From assembly GCA_963522145.1 (NCBI GenBank), contig CAUQXI010000003.1, positions 124,001 through 188,000 of the forward strand: a stretch of DNA of 64,000 nucleotides. Direction: 5' to 3'. The position numbers were made by a program, and so were the translations under genes. This document shows positions 25,056-34,400 of this stretch, one piece after another (position 1 is the first letter of the stretch; every line of letters starts with the position of its first letter). The notes under the pieces were generated by a model. That model ran no database searches. It was not told the DNA's origin and saw nothing but the letters and a program-made list of their open reading frames with translations. The DNA is from Mesorhizobium_B sp963522145. GTDB lineage: Bacteria > Pseudomonadota > Alphaproteobacteria > Rhizobiales > Rhizobiaceae.

Positions 25056-26315
25056 ATGCAGCAAGTTGCAGGCGCGCAGACGCCCGAAGTCAAATCCGCC
25101 GGAGGAGGAGAGCTCGATCTCTCGGACGCGTTCGGCGAGTTCATGTCCACCTTCGAAACATTCAAGGAGAGCAATGATCGGCGATTGGCCGAGATCGAGG
25201 GCAAGATGAGCGCGGATGTGCTGACCACCGAAAAGGTGGAGCGCATCGACCGCGCACTCGACGAGCAGAAGCGTGCCATCGACGGGATGGCGCTCAAGCG
25301 GATGCGTCCCGCGCTCGGCGGAACGGGCGCGCCTGCAGGTCCGAGCGAGCACAAGACCGCGTTCGAGGCCTATGTGCGCAGCGGCGACGAAGGTGCCATG
25401 CGCCGGCTCGACACGAAAGCCATGTCCTATGGCTCGGGCCAGGACGGCGGCTACCTCGTGCCGGCGGAAACTGAGGCCAAGATCGGCAAGCGTTTGGCGG
25501 AGCTGTCGCCCATCCGATCGATTGCTTCCGTGCGACAGGTGTCCACGGCACTCCTGAAGAAGCCGTTCTCGGTGTCCGGACCGGCGGTGGGCTGGGTGTC
25601 CGAAACGGCGGCGCGCCCGCAGACGGCGAGCAGCACGCTGGTCGAGTTGCAGTTCCCGACCATGGAACTCTACGCCATGCCCGCAGCCACGCAGGCTCTG
25701 CTGGAAGACGCGGTGGTCGATCTCGACCAGTGGATCTCCGACGAAGTGGAGCAGGCTTTCGCCGAACAGGAAGGCCGCGCCTTCGTGCTGGGTGACGGCG
25801 TGAACAAGCCGAAGGGCTTTCTCGACTATCCGAAGCTTGCGGAAAGCGCTTGGGCCTGGGGTTCGCTTGGCTACATCCTTACCGGCGTCTCGGGAGCGCT
25901 GCCGGCGAGCAATCCTTCGGACGTCCTGATCGACACGGTCTACGCGCTAAAGGCAGGCTACCGGCAAAACGCGGTTTGGGTGATGAACCGCAAGACCCAG
26001 GCCTCGTTGCGGAAGCTCAAGGACGCGGACGGCAACTATCTTTGGCAGCCGCCTTTGACGCCGGGCGCGCGGGCTGCCTTGATGGGCTTCCCTGTGGTGG
26101 AGGCCGAGGACATGCCGGACGCCGCCGCCAACGCCACGCCGATCGCCTTTGGCGATTTCGGACGCGGCTATCTGGTGGTGGACCGCGCCGGCGTGCGCGT
26201 GCTGCGCGACCCGTATTCCGCCAAGCCCTATGTGCTCTTCTACACCACCAAGCGGGTCGGCGGCGGCGTGCAGGATTTCGACGCGATCAAGCTGCTGAAA
26301 TACGGCACCGCCTGA
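25056..26315 (+). CDS. GTA major capsid protein (g5, HK97 fold)
   Basis: The 419-residue protein is an HK97-type major capsid protein. The first 110 residues or so form an acidic, coiled-coil-like scaffold (delta) region (residues 20-90). A typical mature start, SYGSGQDGGYLVPAETE, follows. Later motifs include FPTMELYAMPAATQ and GDFGRGYLVVDRAGV. The delta region is normally removed by the g4 protease, which is out of frame here. The start lies eight bases after the g4 stop, and a strong terminator follows the stop. Confidence 0.95.
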   Translation: MQQVAGAQTPEVKSAGGGELDLSDAFGEFMSTFETFKESNDRRLAEIEGKMSADVLTTEKVERIDRALDEQKRAIDGMALKRMRPALGGTGAPAGPSEHKTAFEAYVRSGDEGAMRRLDTKAMSYGSGQDGGYLVPAETEAKIGKRLAELSPIRSIASVRQVSTALLKKPFSVSGPAVGWVSETAARPQTASSTLVELQFPTMELYAMPAATQALLEDAVVDLDQWISDEVEQAFAEQEGRAFVLGDGVNKPKGFLDYPKLAESAWAWGSLGYILTGVSGALPASNPSDVLIDTVYALKAGYRQNAVWVMNRKTQASLRKLKDADGNYLWQPPLTPGARAALMGFPVVEAEDMPDAAANATPIAFGDFGRGYLVVDRAGVRVLRDPYSAKPYVLFYTTKRVGGGVQDFDAIKLLKYGTA

Positions 26316-26368
26316 CGGATCAACCGGGGCGGTTCATCCCTGCCGCTCCGCCTTCAAGCATGCCGTTG

Positions 26369-26407
26369 ACGGCCCCGGCGTCCCTCCCGCCGGGGCCGTT
26401 CCTTTTT
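26369..26407 (+). terminator. Intrinsic terminator inside the GTA cluster, after the capsid gene
   Basis: A perfect 11-bp GC-rich stem (26369-26379 with 26389-26399) with a 9-base loop is followed by TCC and five T. It sits 53 bases after the capsid stop and 18 bases before the g6 start. It would limit expression of the tail genes relative to capsid unless read through. Confidence 0.88.
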
Positions 26408-26424
26408 CAGATGGGAGATTTTTC

Positions 26425-26997
26425 ATGACGCTATTCAGGATCTCCGGTCCTCCCGCCGAGCCCGTGACGCTTGTCGAGGCCAAGGCGCATCTCCGCGCGA
26501 GCCATGACAGCGAGGACGGGCTGATCGAGGGTCTGGTGCGTGCCGCGCGTGAGGATCTCGAGCGGCAGACAGGATTGGTGCTGATCGATCAAAACTGGCG
26601 GCTGGCTGTGGATACGCTGCCCGCAAGTGGGATGCTGACACTCTCAAAGCATCCTATCCGCTCGATCGACACGGTCACGGTATATGGCGCCGACGGCACT
26701 CCGATCACGTTGCCTGCCGGCGCGTGGGAGGCTGACCTGCATTCGCGACCTGTTCGGTTGCGGCTTGATGCCGGAATCGCCCCCGCCGGTCGCGTGATGA
26801 ACGGGATCGAGGTGGATTTCACCGCAGGCTTCGGCGAAGCGGGCACGGACGTGCCGGATACGCTCAAGCGCGCCATCCTGATCCTGACCGCGCATTGGTA
26901 CGAGTTCCGCGGAGGCTTTGGGCCAGAGGATCAGCCGGTTTCTTACCCTCCCGGCTACGACCGGCTGATCTCCTCGCACCGCGTGAGGCGCCTGTGA
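26425..26997 (+). CDS. GTA head-tail adaptor (g6, gp6-like connector)
   Basis: This 190-residue protein belongs to the phage gp6-like head-tail connector family. The N-terminal EPVTLVEAKAHLRASHDSED is typical, and the C-terminal LKRAILILTAHWYEFRGG closes the fold. It forms the ring below the portal. The stop overlaps the GTG start of the next gene (GTGA). Confidence 0.9.
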   Translation: MTLFRISGPPAEPVTLVEAKAHLRASHDSEDGLIEGLVRAAREDLERQTGLVLIDQNWRLAVDTLPASGMLTLSKHPIRSIDTVTVYGADGTPITLPAGAWEADLHSRPVRLRLDAGIAPAGRVMNGIEVDFTAGFGEAGTDVPDTLKRAILILTAHWYEFRGGFGPEDQPVSYPPGYDRLISSHRVRRL

Positions 26998-27332
26998 ACG
27001 GGACATGGGACATCGACCCAGGCGCCTTGCGTCACGAGCTCGTATTGCAGGCTGCAACGCCCGTGCCGGATGGGCAGGGCGGGCACGCGCCGCAGTGGTC
27101 GGAGGTGACGCGCCTGTTTGCGCGCATCGTGCCGGCCGGCGCGCGAAGCGGTGTTCGTGCCGATCAGGTGCAGCAGGCGGTGACCCACCGCGTCACGATC
27201 CGCGCGCGAGGCGACGTGTCGAGCGGAATGCGCTTCCTGTGGGGCGAGCGGCTGCTGGAAATCCTGAGCATCCACGATCCCGACGAGGAAGGGCGCTACC
27301 TTCTCTGCACGACGCGGGAGGCCGGACGATGA
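26994..27332 (+). CDS. GTA head closure / stopper protein (g7)
   Basis: The 112-residue beta-rich protein matches the phage head closure family (SPP1 gp16-like). LRHELVLQAATPVPDGQGG is the typical opening, and FARIVPAGARSGVRADQ and RFLWGERLLEILSIHDPDE follow. It plugs the portal channel. The GTG start overlaps the g6 stop by three bases, and its own stop overlaps the ATG of a small 51-codon frame. Confidence 0.88.
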   Translation: MNGTWDIDPGALRHELVLQAATPVPDGQGGHAPQWSEVTRLFARIVPAGARSGVRADQVQQAVTHRVTIRARGDVSSGMRFLWGERLLEILSIHDPDEEGRYLLCTTREAGR

Positions 27333-27484
27333 ACGTTTCCGTTCGCGTTCGATGGGAACGCCTGCTCGCCGCCTTGCGCCTGAAAGGTCACGAACTGGCC
27401 GAGGCGGACGATGCGCGCCGTGCGGCACGCGAACGCCCGATAATTGCAGCACCGGAGCAGGGCGATGAACGCAGCGAGCGCTGA
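27329..27484 (+). CDS. Small ORF between g7 and g8 of the GTA cluster
   Basis: A 51-codon frame starts with an ATG that overlaps the g7 stop (ATGA) and ends 20 bases inside g8. The product is highly charged and helical (RWERLLAALRLKGHELAEAD). No family is recognised. The tight overlaps on both sides suggest translational coupling and a real gene, but it could also be a spacer that carries ribosomes to the g8 start. Confidence 0.5.
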   Translation: MNVSVRVRWERLLAALRLKGHELAEADDARRAARERPIIAAPEQGDERSER

Positions 27485-27872
27485 ACTTCAGAAGGCGGTG
27501 TGGAACAGGCTCGTCGGAGATGCGGAACTCGTGGCGCTGCTCGGCGGCGTCCGCGTGTTCGACACGGTGCCTGTGGGTACGCCGTTCCCTTATCTCACCT
27601 TCGGACGCGAGACCGTGTCGGACTGGAGCACCGCGACGGAATTGGGCTCGGAGCACCTGTTCAGCCTCCACGTCTGGTCGCGCGAGCGCGGGCGCAAGGA
27701 AGTGCAGGCGATCACCGCGCATGTGCAGGCGCTGCTGCATGAGGCGAGCCTTGTTCTCGCTGGTTACAGGCTGGTGAATCTCCGCTTCCGCGGCGGCGAG
27801 CAAGGCTTCGTCGACGAGCTGCGCGTGGTTCAGGGCACCCTGCGATTTCGCGCAGTCACCGAGCCCGCCTGA
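27465..27872 (+). CDS. GTA tail terminator protein (g8, DUF3168)
   Basis: This 135-residue protein is a DUF3168 member. It has LQKAVWNRLVGDAEL at the start, GTPFPYLTFG in the middle and a C-terminal GFVDELRVVQGTLRFRAV. It caps the tail tube and joins it to the head. The ATG at 27465 is preceded by GGAG; an upstream in-frame start at 27444 is less likely. Confidence 0.9.
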   Translation: MNAASAELQKAVWNRLVGDAELVALLGGVRVFDTVPVGTPFPYLTFGRETVSDWSTATELGSEHLFSLHVWSRERGRKEVQAITAHVQALLHEASLVLAGYRLVNLRFRGGEQGFVDELRVVQGTLRFRAVTEPA

Positions 27873-27907
27873 CGGTTCAACGAAATGAAAGATCGAAGGA
27901 GACTTGG

Positions 27908-28324
27908 ATGACCGCGCAAAAGGGCAAGGATCTTCTCCTGAAGGTCGAACCCACGGGAGGAGGCAGTTTCGTGACGGTCGCCGGGCTTCGGTCCAAAAGG
28001 CTGGCCTTCAACAGCCAGACGATCGACATCACCGACTCCGAGTCGAGCGGTCGCTGGCGTGAATTGCTCGGCGGCAGCGGCGTGCAACGCGCGGGCGTTT
28101 CGGGCTCCGGCATCTTCAAGGATGCGGCCTCGGACGCGCTGATCCGGGAAAAATTCTTTTCCGGCGCGGTGAGCGCCTGGCAGTTGTCGATCCCCGATTT
28201 CGGGACCGTGCAGGGACCGTTCCAGGTGACCTCGCTCGAATATACCGGAAACCATGATGGCGAGCTGACCTTCGAACTCGCGCTGGAATCGGCCGGCGCC
28301 CTGCAGTTCACGGTGGCCGCATGA
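27908..28324 (+). CDS. GTA major tail tube protein (g9, TP901-1 family)
   Basis: The 138-residue protein matches the TP901-1 type major tail protein. It has KGKDLLLKVEPTGGGSFVTV, then FNSQTIDITDSESSGRWREL, and a final GELTFELALESAGALQF. It polymerises into the tail tube. Its stop overlaps the g10 start (ATGA). Confidence 0.92.
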   Translation: MTAQKGKDLLLKVEPTGGGSFVTVAGLRSKRLAFNSQTIDITDSESSGRWRELLGGSGVQRAGVSGSGIFKDAASDALIREKFFSGAVSAWQLSIPDFGTVQGPFQVTSLEYTGNHDGELTFELALESAGALQFTVAA

Positions 28325-28656
28325 TCGTGAACCGGCATCGCGGCGAGGTGGCCGCCGAGTTCGACGGCGAGCGGTACCGCCTCTGCCTGACGCTTGGCGC
28401 GCTGGCAGAACTGGAAGCGGCTTATGGGGCCGACGATCTGGGCGCGCTTGTCGAGCGTTTCGGCTCAGGCCGGCTTTCCGCGCGCGACATGGTGCGGGTG
28501 ATCGGCGCCGGCCTGCGCGGCGGCGGGCGCGATGTGTCCGACCGCGAAGTGGAGGCCATGCATTCGCCCGAAGGGGCGACGGGCTTCGCGCGCGTGGTAA
28601 GCGAGCTTCTGGCGGTGACATTCGGCAGTGGAGAGGCCGATAGCCCGCGCCCTTGA
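28321..28656 (+). CDS. GTA g10 protein (GTA-gp10 family)
   Basis: This 111-residue protein matches the GTA-gp10 family: NRHRGEVAAEFDGERYRLCL at the start and LGALAELEAAYGADDL next. It lies between tail tube and tape measure, where tailed phages encode assembly chaperones. The ATG overlaps the g9 stop, and the stop overlaps the TTG start of g10.1. Confidence 0.85.
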   Translation: MIVNRHRGEVAAEFDGERYRLCLTLGALAELEAAYGADDLGALVERFGSGRLSARDMVRVIGAGLRGGGRDVSDREVEAMHSPEGATGFARVVSELLAVTFGSGEADSPRP

Positions 28657-28868
28657 ATGCCGCAGGAGGTCCCGCCGCGTTTCCCTGGGCGCGGGTCATG
28701 GCCTTGGGCCTGGGCTTCCTGCGGCTTTCTCCTTCCGCATTCTGGTCGATGACGCCGCGCGAGCTCGAACGCGCGCTGAGCCTGTTCGCAGGTGAAGACG
28801 GATCGTTCGGCCGAAACGAACTGGGCGCTCTGATGCGCCGCTTTCCCGACGAGGTGACACATGGCTGA
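28653..28868 (+). CDS. GTA tail assembly chaperone (g10.1, rcc01693-like)
   Basis: The 71-residue protein has a short Pro-rich start and the core FPWARVMALGLGFLRLSP, then FWSMTPRELERAL. This is the usual pattern of the small protein that follows g10 in RcGTA-type clusters. It starts with TTG overlapping the g10 stop (TTGA); no ATG gives the conserved N-terminus. Its stop overlaps the tape measure start by eight bases. Confidence 0.8.
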   Translation: MNAAGGPAAFPWARVMALGLGFLRLSPSAFWSMTPRELERALSLFAGEDGSFGRNELGALMRRFPDEVTHG

Positions 28869-29400
28869 GGAGATGACGGTCGAGGTGCGGGCAGACACCG
28901 CGCCTTTCGAAGCTGCGTTGGAGAACCTCCAGCGTCTTTCCAACGGTTTGGGCTCGCAGCTTACCGGAGCGCTGAGAAGTGCCGCCGTGGGCGGACGTGA
29001 ACTCGATGACGTGCTCAAGCGCGTCGGCCTCAATCTGGCGGGCATGGCGCTAAGCGAGGGTCTCAAGCCGCTGCAGGGGCTGGCGAGCGGGCTGTTCGCC
29101 AAGCTGCTGGGAAGTGCCGTCGGCGTCATGCCGTTCGCAAAGGGCGGGGTGGTGTCGTCACCGAGCTATTTTCCCAATGGTGGCGCGCTCGGCCTGATGG
29201 GCGAAGCGGGGCCCGAGGCGGTCATGCCCTTGGCGCGCGGAGCGGATGGCCGGCTCGGCGTGGCGGCGGGCGGTGGCGGGCAACCGGTGCAGGTGGTGTT
29301 CAACGTGTCGTCACCCGATGCCGCGTCGTTCCGCAAGTCGGAGGCGCAGGTCACCGGCATGCTGGCGCGCGCGGTGTCGCGCGGCGCGCGGACCCTTTGA
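28861..29400 (+). CDS. GTA tape measure protein (g11)
   Basis: This short protein of 179 residues has an N-terminal helical region (DTAPFEAALENLQRLSNGLG), a central hydrophobic part (residues 60-90) and the typical GTA motif FAKGGVVSSP with GEAGPEAVMPLARG. It sets tail length and probably takes part in DNA ejection. Tape measures of ordinary phages are several times longer; shortness is a GTA trait. Confidence 0.88.
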   Translation: MAEEMTVEVRADTAPFEAALENLQRLSNGLGSQLTGALRSAAVGGRELDDVLKRVGLNLAGMALSEGLKPLQGLASGLFAKLLGSAVGVMPFAKGGVVSSPSYFPNGGALGLMGEAGPEAVMPLARGADGRLGVAAGGGGQPVQVVFNVSSPDAASFRKSEAQVTGMLARAVSRGARTL

Positions 29401-29410
29401 AGGAGCATCC

Positions 29411-30058
29411 ATGAGCGAGCTTTCGGCATTCCACGAGGTGCGCTTCCCGATCGCCGTGTCGTTCGGCGCAACCGGCGGGCCCGAGCGGCGCAACGAGGTG
29501 GTGCAGCTTCAGTCGGGCCATGAACGGCGCAATGCCCGCTTCGAGCATTCACGGCGCCGCTACGATGCTGGAACGGGTGTGCGGTCGATGCAGGATCTTT
29601 ACGACGTGCTCGCCTTCTTCGAGGCGCGCCGCGGCTCCCTTCATGCCTTCCGCTTTCGCGATCCGTTCGACATGCGGTCGTGCGGACCGGAGTCTGCAGC
29701 CAGCGCGGCGGACCAGGTGCTGGGCATCGGCGATGGCACGCAGCGCCGGTTCACCTTGTTGAAAACCTATGGAGAGGGCGAGGACGCGTATCGGAGGGTA
29801 ATCCGGAAACCGATCGTGGCCGGTCTTCGAGTGGCCGTCGCTGGCGCGGAAGCCGCGGGTGCGGACTGCTCCTTCGACGAGAGCACGGGCGAGGTGGTGT
29901 TCGCAGAAGGGCTCGCGCCGATGGCGGGGCAGACGGTCACGGCTGGCTTCGAGTTCGACGTGCCGGTGCGCTTCGACATCGAGCGGCTGGAGATCAGCCT
30001 GACGGCGTTCAAGGCAGGGCAGATTCCTGCCATCCCGTTGGTTGAGGTGCAGTTGTGA
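29411..30058 (+). CDS. GTA distal tail protein (g12, DUF2460/TIGR02217)
   Basis: The 215-residue protein matches DUF2460. It has FHEVRFPIAVSFGATGGP, then RNARFEHSRRRYDAGTGVRS, and LYDVLAFFEARRGSLHAFRF. In RcGTA it joins the tail tube to the baseplate hub. The ATG at 29411 follows AAGGAG, which decides the start. Its stop overlaps the GTG of g13. Confidence 0.92.
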   Translation: MSELSAFHEVRFPIAVSFGATGGPERRNEVVQLQSGHERRNARFEHSRRRYDAGTGVRSMQDLYDVLAFFEARRGSLHAFRFRDPFDMRSCGPESAASAADQVLGIGDGTQRRFTLLKTYGEGEDAYRRVIRKPIVAGLRVAVAGAEAAGADCSFDESTGEVVFAEGLAPMAGQTVTAGFEFDVPVRFDIERLEISLTAFKAGQIPAIPLVEVQL

Positions 30059-30945
30059 GCACCTTCTCGCCTGCCTTCAGCGCTCACCTAGCGAGCCCGG
30101 TCACCACGCTTTGCCATTGCTGGCGGCTGACCCGCCGCGATGGCGAGGTGTCCGGCTTCACCGATCACGACCGGCTGCTGCGTTTCGAGAATACGGAGTT
30201 CAAGCCGGAAACGGGTTTCAGCGCAAGCGAAGCGCGCGAAACGCTGGGACTTGCCGTGGACACCGTGGATGTGGAAGGCGCGTTGTCCTCGCTGTCGATC
30301 AGCGAGGAGGACGTTGCGGACGGGCTTTATGACGGAGCCAGGATCGAAACCTTCCTGGTGAACTGGCGCAAGCCGGAGGAGCGCGGGTTGATCCGGGCGG
30401 CGAGCGTGGGCCGGATCACGCGAAGCGGCAACAGATTCGTGGCCGAGCTGCAAAGCCTGACGCAGGCGCTCGACCGGCCGCAGGGGCGCTTCATCACACG
30501 GACCTGCGATGCGGAACTAGGCGACGGCCGGTGCCGCGTCGCGCTGGACAATCTCGCTTATCGCGGAACCGGCGAGATCGCCGCGATCGAGCCGCTCGGC
30601 ATTCTTCGCGTTTCAGGGCTTGGTTCCTATACCGCCGACTGGTTCTCCAAGGGTGTTTTGCTCTGGAAAAGAGGCGCGCTCGCCGGGAGATCGGTGCGCA
30701 TCCGCGAGCATCGGAGGAAAGGAGCGGATGTCAGCCTGCTGCTCGAAGGCGGCACCGACGGCCGCTGGAGCGTGGGAGACACTTTCGAGGCGACGGCGGG
30801 GTGCGACAAGACCTTCGCCACCTGCAAGGCGAAGTTCAACAATCCGCTGAACTTTCGCGGCTTTCCGCATTTGCCCGGCAACGACCGAGCGTATGCCTAT
30901 GTGACGGAGGACGTGCCGTTCGACGGCGCGCCGCTGGTGCCATGA
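30055..30945 (+). CDS. GTA baseplate hub protein (g13, DUF2163)
   Basis: This 296-residue DUF2163 protein opens with TTLCHCWRLTRRDG and later has four spaced Cys residues, two in RTCDAELGDGRCRV and two in GCDKTFATCKAKFNNP, with FRGFPHLPG after them. As I recall, the RcGTA hub protein coordinates an iron-sulfur cluster through such cysteines. It starts with GTG overlapping g12 and ends overlapping g14. Confidence 0.9.
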   Translation: MSTFSPAFSAHLASPVTTLCHCWRLTRRDGEVSGFTDHDRLLRFENTEFKPETGFSASEARETLGLAVDTVDVEGALSSLSISEEDVADGLYDGARIETFLVNWRKPEERGLIRAASVGRITRSGNRFVAELQSLTQALDRPQGRFITRTCDAELGDGRCRVALDNLAYRGTGEIAAIEPLGILRVSGLGSYTADWFSKGVLLWKRGALAGRSVRIREHRRKGADVSLLLEGGTDGRWSVGDTFEATAGCDKTFATCKAKFNNPLNFRGFPHLPGNDRAYAYVTEDVPFDGAPLVP

Positions 30946-31382
30946 TGGCTCCCTCAAAACTCGGGGAACTGGTGCTGGCCGAGGCGATGACATGGGTCGG
31001 AACGCCCTACCGACACCAGGGTCGGCGCAAGGGAGTCGGCTGTGATTGTTCCGGCTTGGTGCTGGGCGTCTGGCAGGCAATCTACTGCAGCGTGTTCGAG
31101 GTGCCCGCAGCCTATTCGCAGGACTGGGGCGAAAGCGGCGGCGAAGAGATGATGTTCGACATCGCAAGCCAGAACTTCATTGCCAAGCAGTCGCGCGACC
31201 TCACCGTGGGTGACCTGATCCTGTTTCGCTGGCGGCCGCATCTTCCCGCGAAGCATTGCGGCATCGCCGCTTCAGGTGACAGCTTCGTTCACGCCTATGA
31301 GGGGCATGCCGTGGCGGTTTCGCCGATCGGCGGCCCCTGGCGCAGGCGCATCGCTGGTGTGTTCGCCTTTCCGGACCGCTGA
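30942..31382 (+). CDS. GTA cell-wall peptidase (g14, NlpC/P60 family)
   Basis: The 146-residue protein is an NlpC/P60 hydrolase with catalytic Cys36 in GCDCSGLV and a His in AKHCGIA near residue 107. In RcGTA the peptidase sits in the baseplate and is thought to open the wall of the recipient. The ATG overlaps the g13 stop (ATGA). No signal peptide is present, consistent with a particle component. Confidence 0.9.
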   Translation: MMAPSKLGELVLAEAMTWVGTPYRHQGRRKGVGCDCSGLVLGVWQAIYCSVFEVPAAYSQDWGESGGEEMMFDIASQNFIAKQSRDLTVGDLILFRWRPHLPAKHCGIAASGDSFVHAYEGHAVAVSPIGGPWRRRIAGVFAFPDR

Positions 31383-31409
31383 CGCCTTCAAACCTCTACT
31401 GGAGCATTC

Positions 31410-34400
31410 ATGGCGACGATCGTCCTGCAGGCTGCGGGCGCCTACCTCGGCGGGCTGCTCGGCTCGACGGCGGCCGTTATCGGCACGGCCGCCGGCGCAC
31501 TTGCCGGCTACGCCATTGACCGCGCGCTGCTTTCCGGCACGGAGCGGATCGAAGGCCCCCGCCTCGCCGGCCAGAAGCCGTTCACGGCCGAGGAAGGCGC
31601 GTCGCTTCCGCGCGTCTATGGTTCCGTCCGCGTGGGCGGCACCATGATCTGGGCGACCCGGTTCGAAGAAGACAAAAAAACGCGGCGGCAGGGACGGAAA
31701 GGGCCGAAGGTCACCGAATATTCCTACTATGCCAATGCGGCCTTTGCGCTGTGCGAAGGGCCGATCGCGGGAGTGCGCAGGATCTGGGCGGACGGCAAGG
31801 AGATCGATCGGGAAGAAGTCGAGCTGCGCATCTGGAACGGTGATGAGACGCAGGGCGCCGACCCCTTCATCGCAGTGAAGCAGGGCACCGGCAACACGCC
31901 GGCCTATCGCGGCACGGCCTATGTCGTGGTGGAGCGCCTGCCGATAGGGCAATTTGGCAACCGGCTGCCGCAGCTTCAGTTCGAGGTGCTGCGCCCGGTT
32001 GGGCTGCTGCACCGGAAGCTGCGCGCCGTAACCCTGATCCCCGGTGCGACCGAATACGGGCTGTCGCCGGACATCGTCACGCGGGAGGAGCGGAAAGGCG
32101 ACACGGACGCCGTCAACCGCCACATGCTTCACGCGGAAACGGACATCGCCGCCTCGCTCGACGAGTTGCAGATGCTGTGCCCGGAACTGGAAGACGTGGC
32201 GCTGGTGGTCTCGTGGTTCGGCAATGACCTGCGCGCAGACCATTGCACCATCAAGCCCGGCGTGACCGACCGGCTGCGTGGCGGCTTCTCGAAAAGCTGG
32301 AGCGTGGCCGGCCTGTCGCGCGGGGAAGCGCATCAGATCTCGCACTATGCCGGCGGCGCGGCCTATGGCGGAACGCCATCCGATACGAGCGTGAAGGCCG
32401 CTATCGCCGAGATCAGGTCGCGTGGGCTGAAGGTGACGCTTTATCCGTTTCTGATGATGGATGTGCCGGCAGGCAATGGACTTCCCGACCCCTACGGGGC
32501 AGACGAGCAGGGGAGCTATCCGTGGCGAGGCCGAATCACGGTCGACCCGGCGCCCGGACTGCCTGGAACGCCGGACAAGACGGCTGGAGCACGAACGGCC
32601 GTCGATCTTTTCAGCGGCGGGCCGAATGGCTGGGGTTACCGGCGGCTCGTGCGGCATTATGCGAGCCTCGCCAAGGCGGCGGGCGGCGTCGATGCCTTTC
32701 TGCTGGGGTCGGAACTGCGCGGGCTCTCGACCCTGCGTGATGAGACCGGCACCTTTCCCTTCGTGGAAAGCTTGTGTGATCTGGCGGAAGAGGTCCGCGC
32801 GATCCTCGGCGCGAACACCGCCATCACCTATGGCGCCGACTGGAGCGAGTATTTCGGCTATCATCCGACGGACGGGTCGGGCGACATCTTCTTTCACCTC
32901 GACCCGCTCTGGGCGCATCCGGCGATCGATGCGGTCGGCGTCGACAATTATCTCCCGCTCAGCGACTGGCGTGACGGCGACCATGCGGGCGGCCATCCCG
33001 ATGGTGCGCACGGGCCTTCGGACGGTGAAGCGATGCGCGCCGGCATCGCAAGCGGCGAGGGGTTCGACTGGTATTATCCGGACATGGCGGCGCGAAACGC
33101 GCGCGAGCGTTCGCCGATCACCGACGGGGCTTGCAACAAGCCGTGGGTGTTCCGGCCAAAGGACCTCGTGAACTGGTGGAGCCAGCCGCACTTCGATCGG
33201 CCGGGCGGCGTAGAGGCCGCAATCGCGACAGCATGGGTGCCGTGTTCCAAGCCGATCTGGTTCACAGAGCTTGGCTGCCCCGCCGTCGACAAGGGCGCCA
33301 ACCAGCCAAACGTCTTTCCCGACCCCAAATCGACCGAAAGCGCGAGCCCTTATTTTTCCAACGGCGGACGATGCGATCTCGTCCAGCGCCGTTTTCTCGA
33401 CGCCCATCTCGGCTGGTGGGACCCTGCCGATCCGCGCTTCGAGGCCAGTGCCAACCCGGTGTCGCCGATCAATGGCAGGCGCATGCTGGATGTGTCTCGC
33501 ATCTATGCTTGGGCATGGGACGCTCGACCCTTTCCGGCCTTCCCGCTGCGGCAGGATTACTGGTCGGACGGAACGAACTGGCAAACCGGACACTGGCTGA
33601 CCGGGCGGATGGAAGCGCCGGGTGTTGGCGATCTGATCGGCGCGATCCTCGCCGATCATGGGCTGCCGTCGGCGCGAACGGAGGCAGTGGAAGGCAGCGT
33701 CCAAGGCTACCTCCTGGAGCCCGGCTCGGCACGTGAAGCTCTTGAGCCGCTCGTGGATGTCTTCGGGCTCGGCGTCAACGAAGACGCCGAAGGGCTTGTT
33801 TTCCAAAGTGACGGCGGCGCACCGGCGTTTGCGATCGAGCCCAGTGAGATCGTTGCGAAGCCGGACGAGCCGGCCATTGAACTGCGCCGCGAGCCGGATC
33901 ACGATCTTCCTGCCGAGGCATATCTCAGCTTTCGCAACCTGCTGACCGACTACCAGGCATTCTCGTCTCGCGCGGTTCGGCTCGGCGCGAAATCCAGACG
34001 GGTGCAAACCGTGAGCCTGCCTGCCGTTCTCGATCCGGGCGCGGGCGATGCCCTGATCGAAGACTGGCTGCGGCGGCGCTGGAACGAACGCGAGGAGATT
34101 CGCCTGGCGTTGCCGCCGCAAAACCGCGTCGAGCCGGGCATGCTGCTGACGATCGAAGGCATATGCAGTGGCGCGCCGTTTCGCGTGACGAGCGTGGATC
34201 GCGGGCTGGTCACCGAACTGACGGCACGCAGGCGCTCGCGGGACGTGCCGGCGCCTTGGCGTATGACGGCAGTGGGCAGCGTCTCTCCCGTCGCGCCGAT
34301 CGCAGGAAGGCCGCATCTGCTGCTCCTCGATCTTCCCCTCTCAGGGGCGGATACGAGCGCGGAGAACCAGTTTCGCATCGCCCTTTGGCAGAAGCCTTGG

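Noticed and set aside
24605..25209. Programmed ribosomal frameshift in the prohead protease gene
   Set aside because: No slippery heptamer or downstream structure is evident, and the phase change falls in a tandem repeat, which is better explained by unit gain. I cannot fully exclude slippage on the repeat.
31272..34316. Very long open frame antisense to the GTA megatron gene
   Set aside because: It mirrors the high-GC codon structure of the megatron gene, has no recognisable domain and lacks a ribosome site. Similar shadows lie opposite the PBP gene and glnE.
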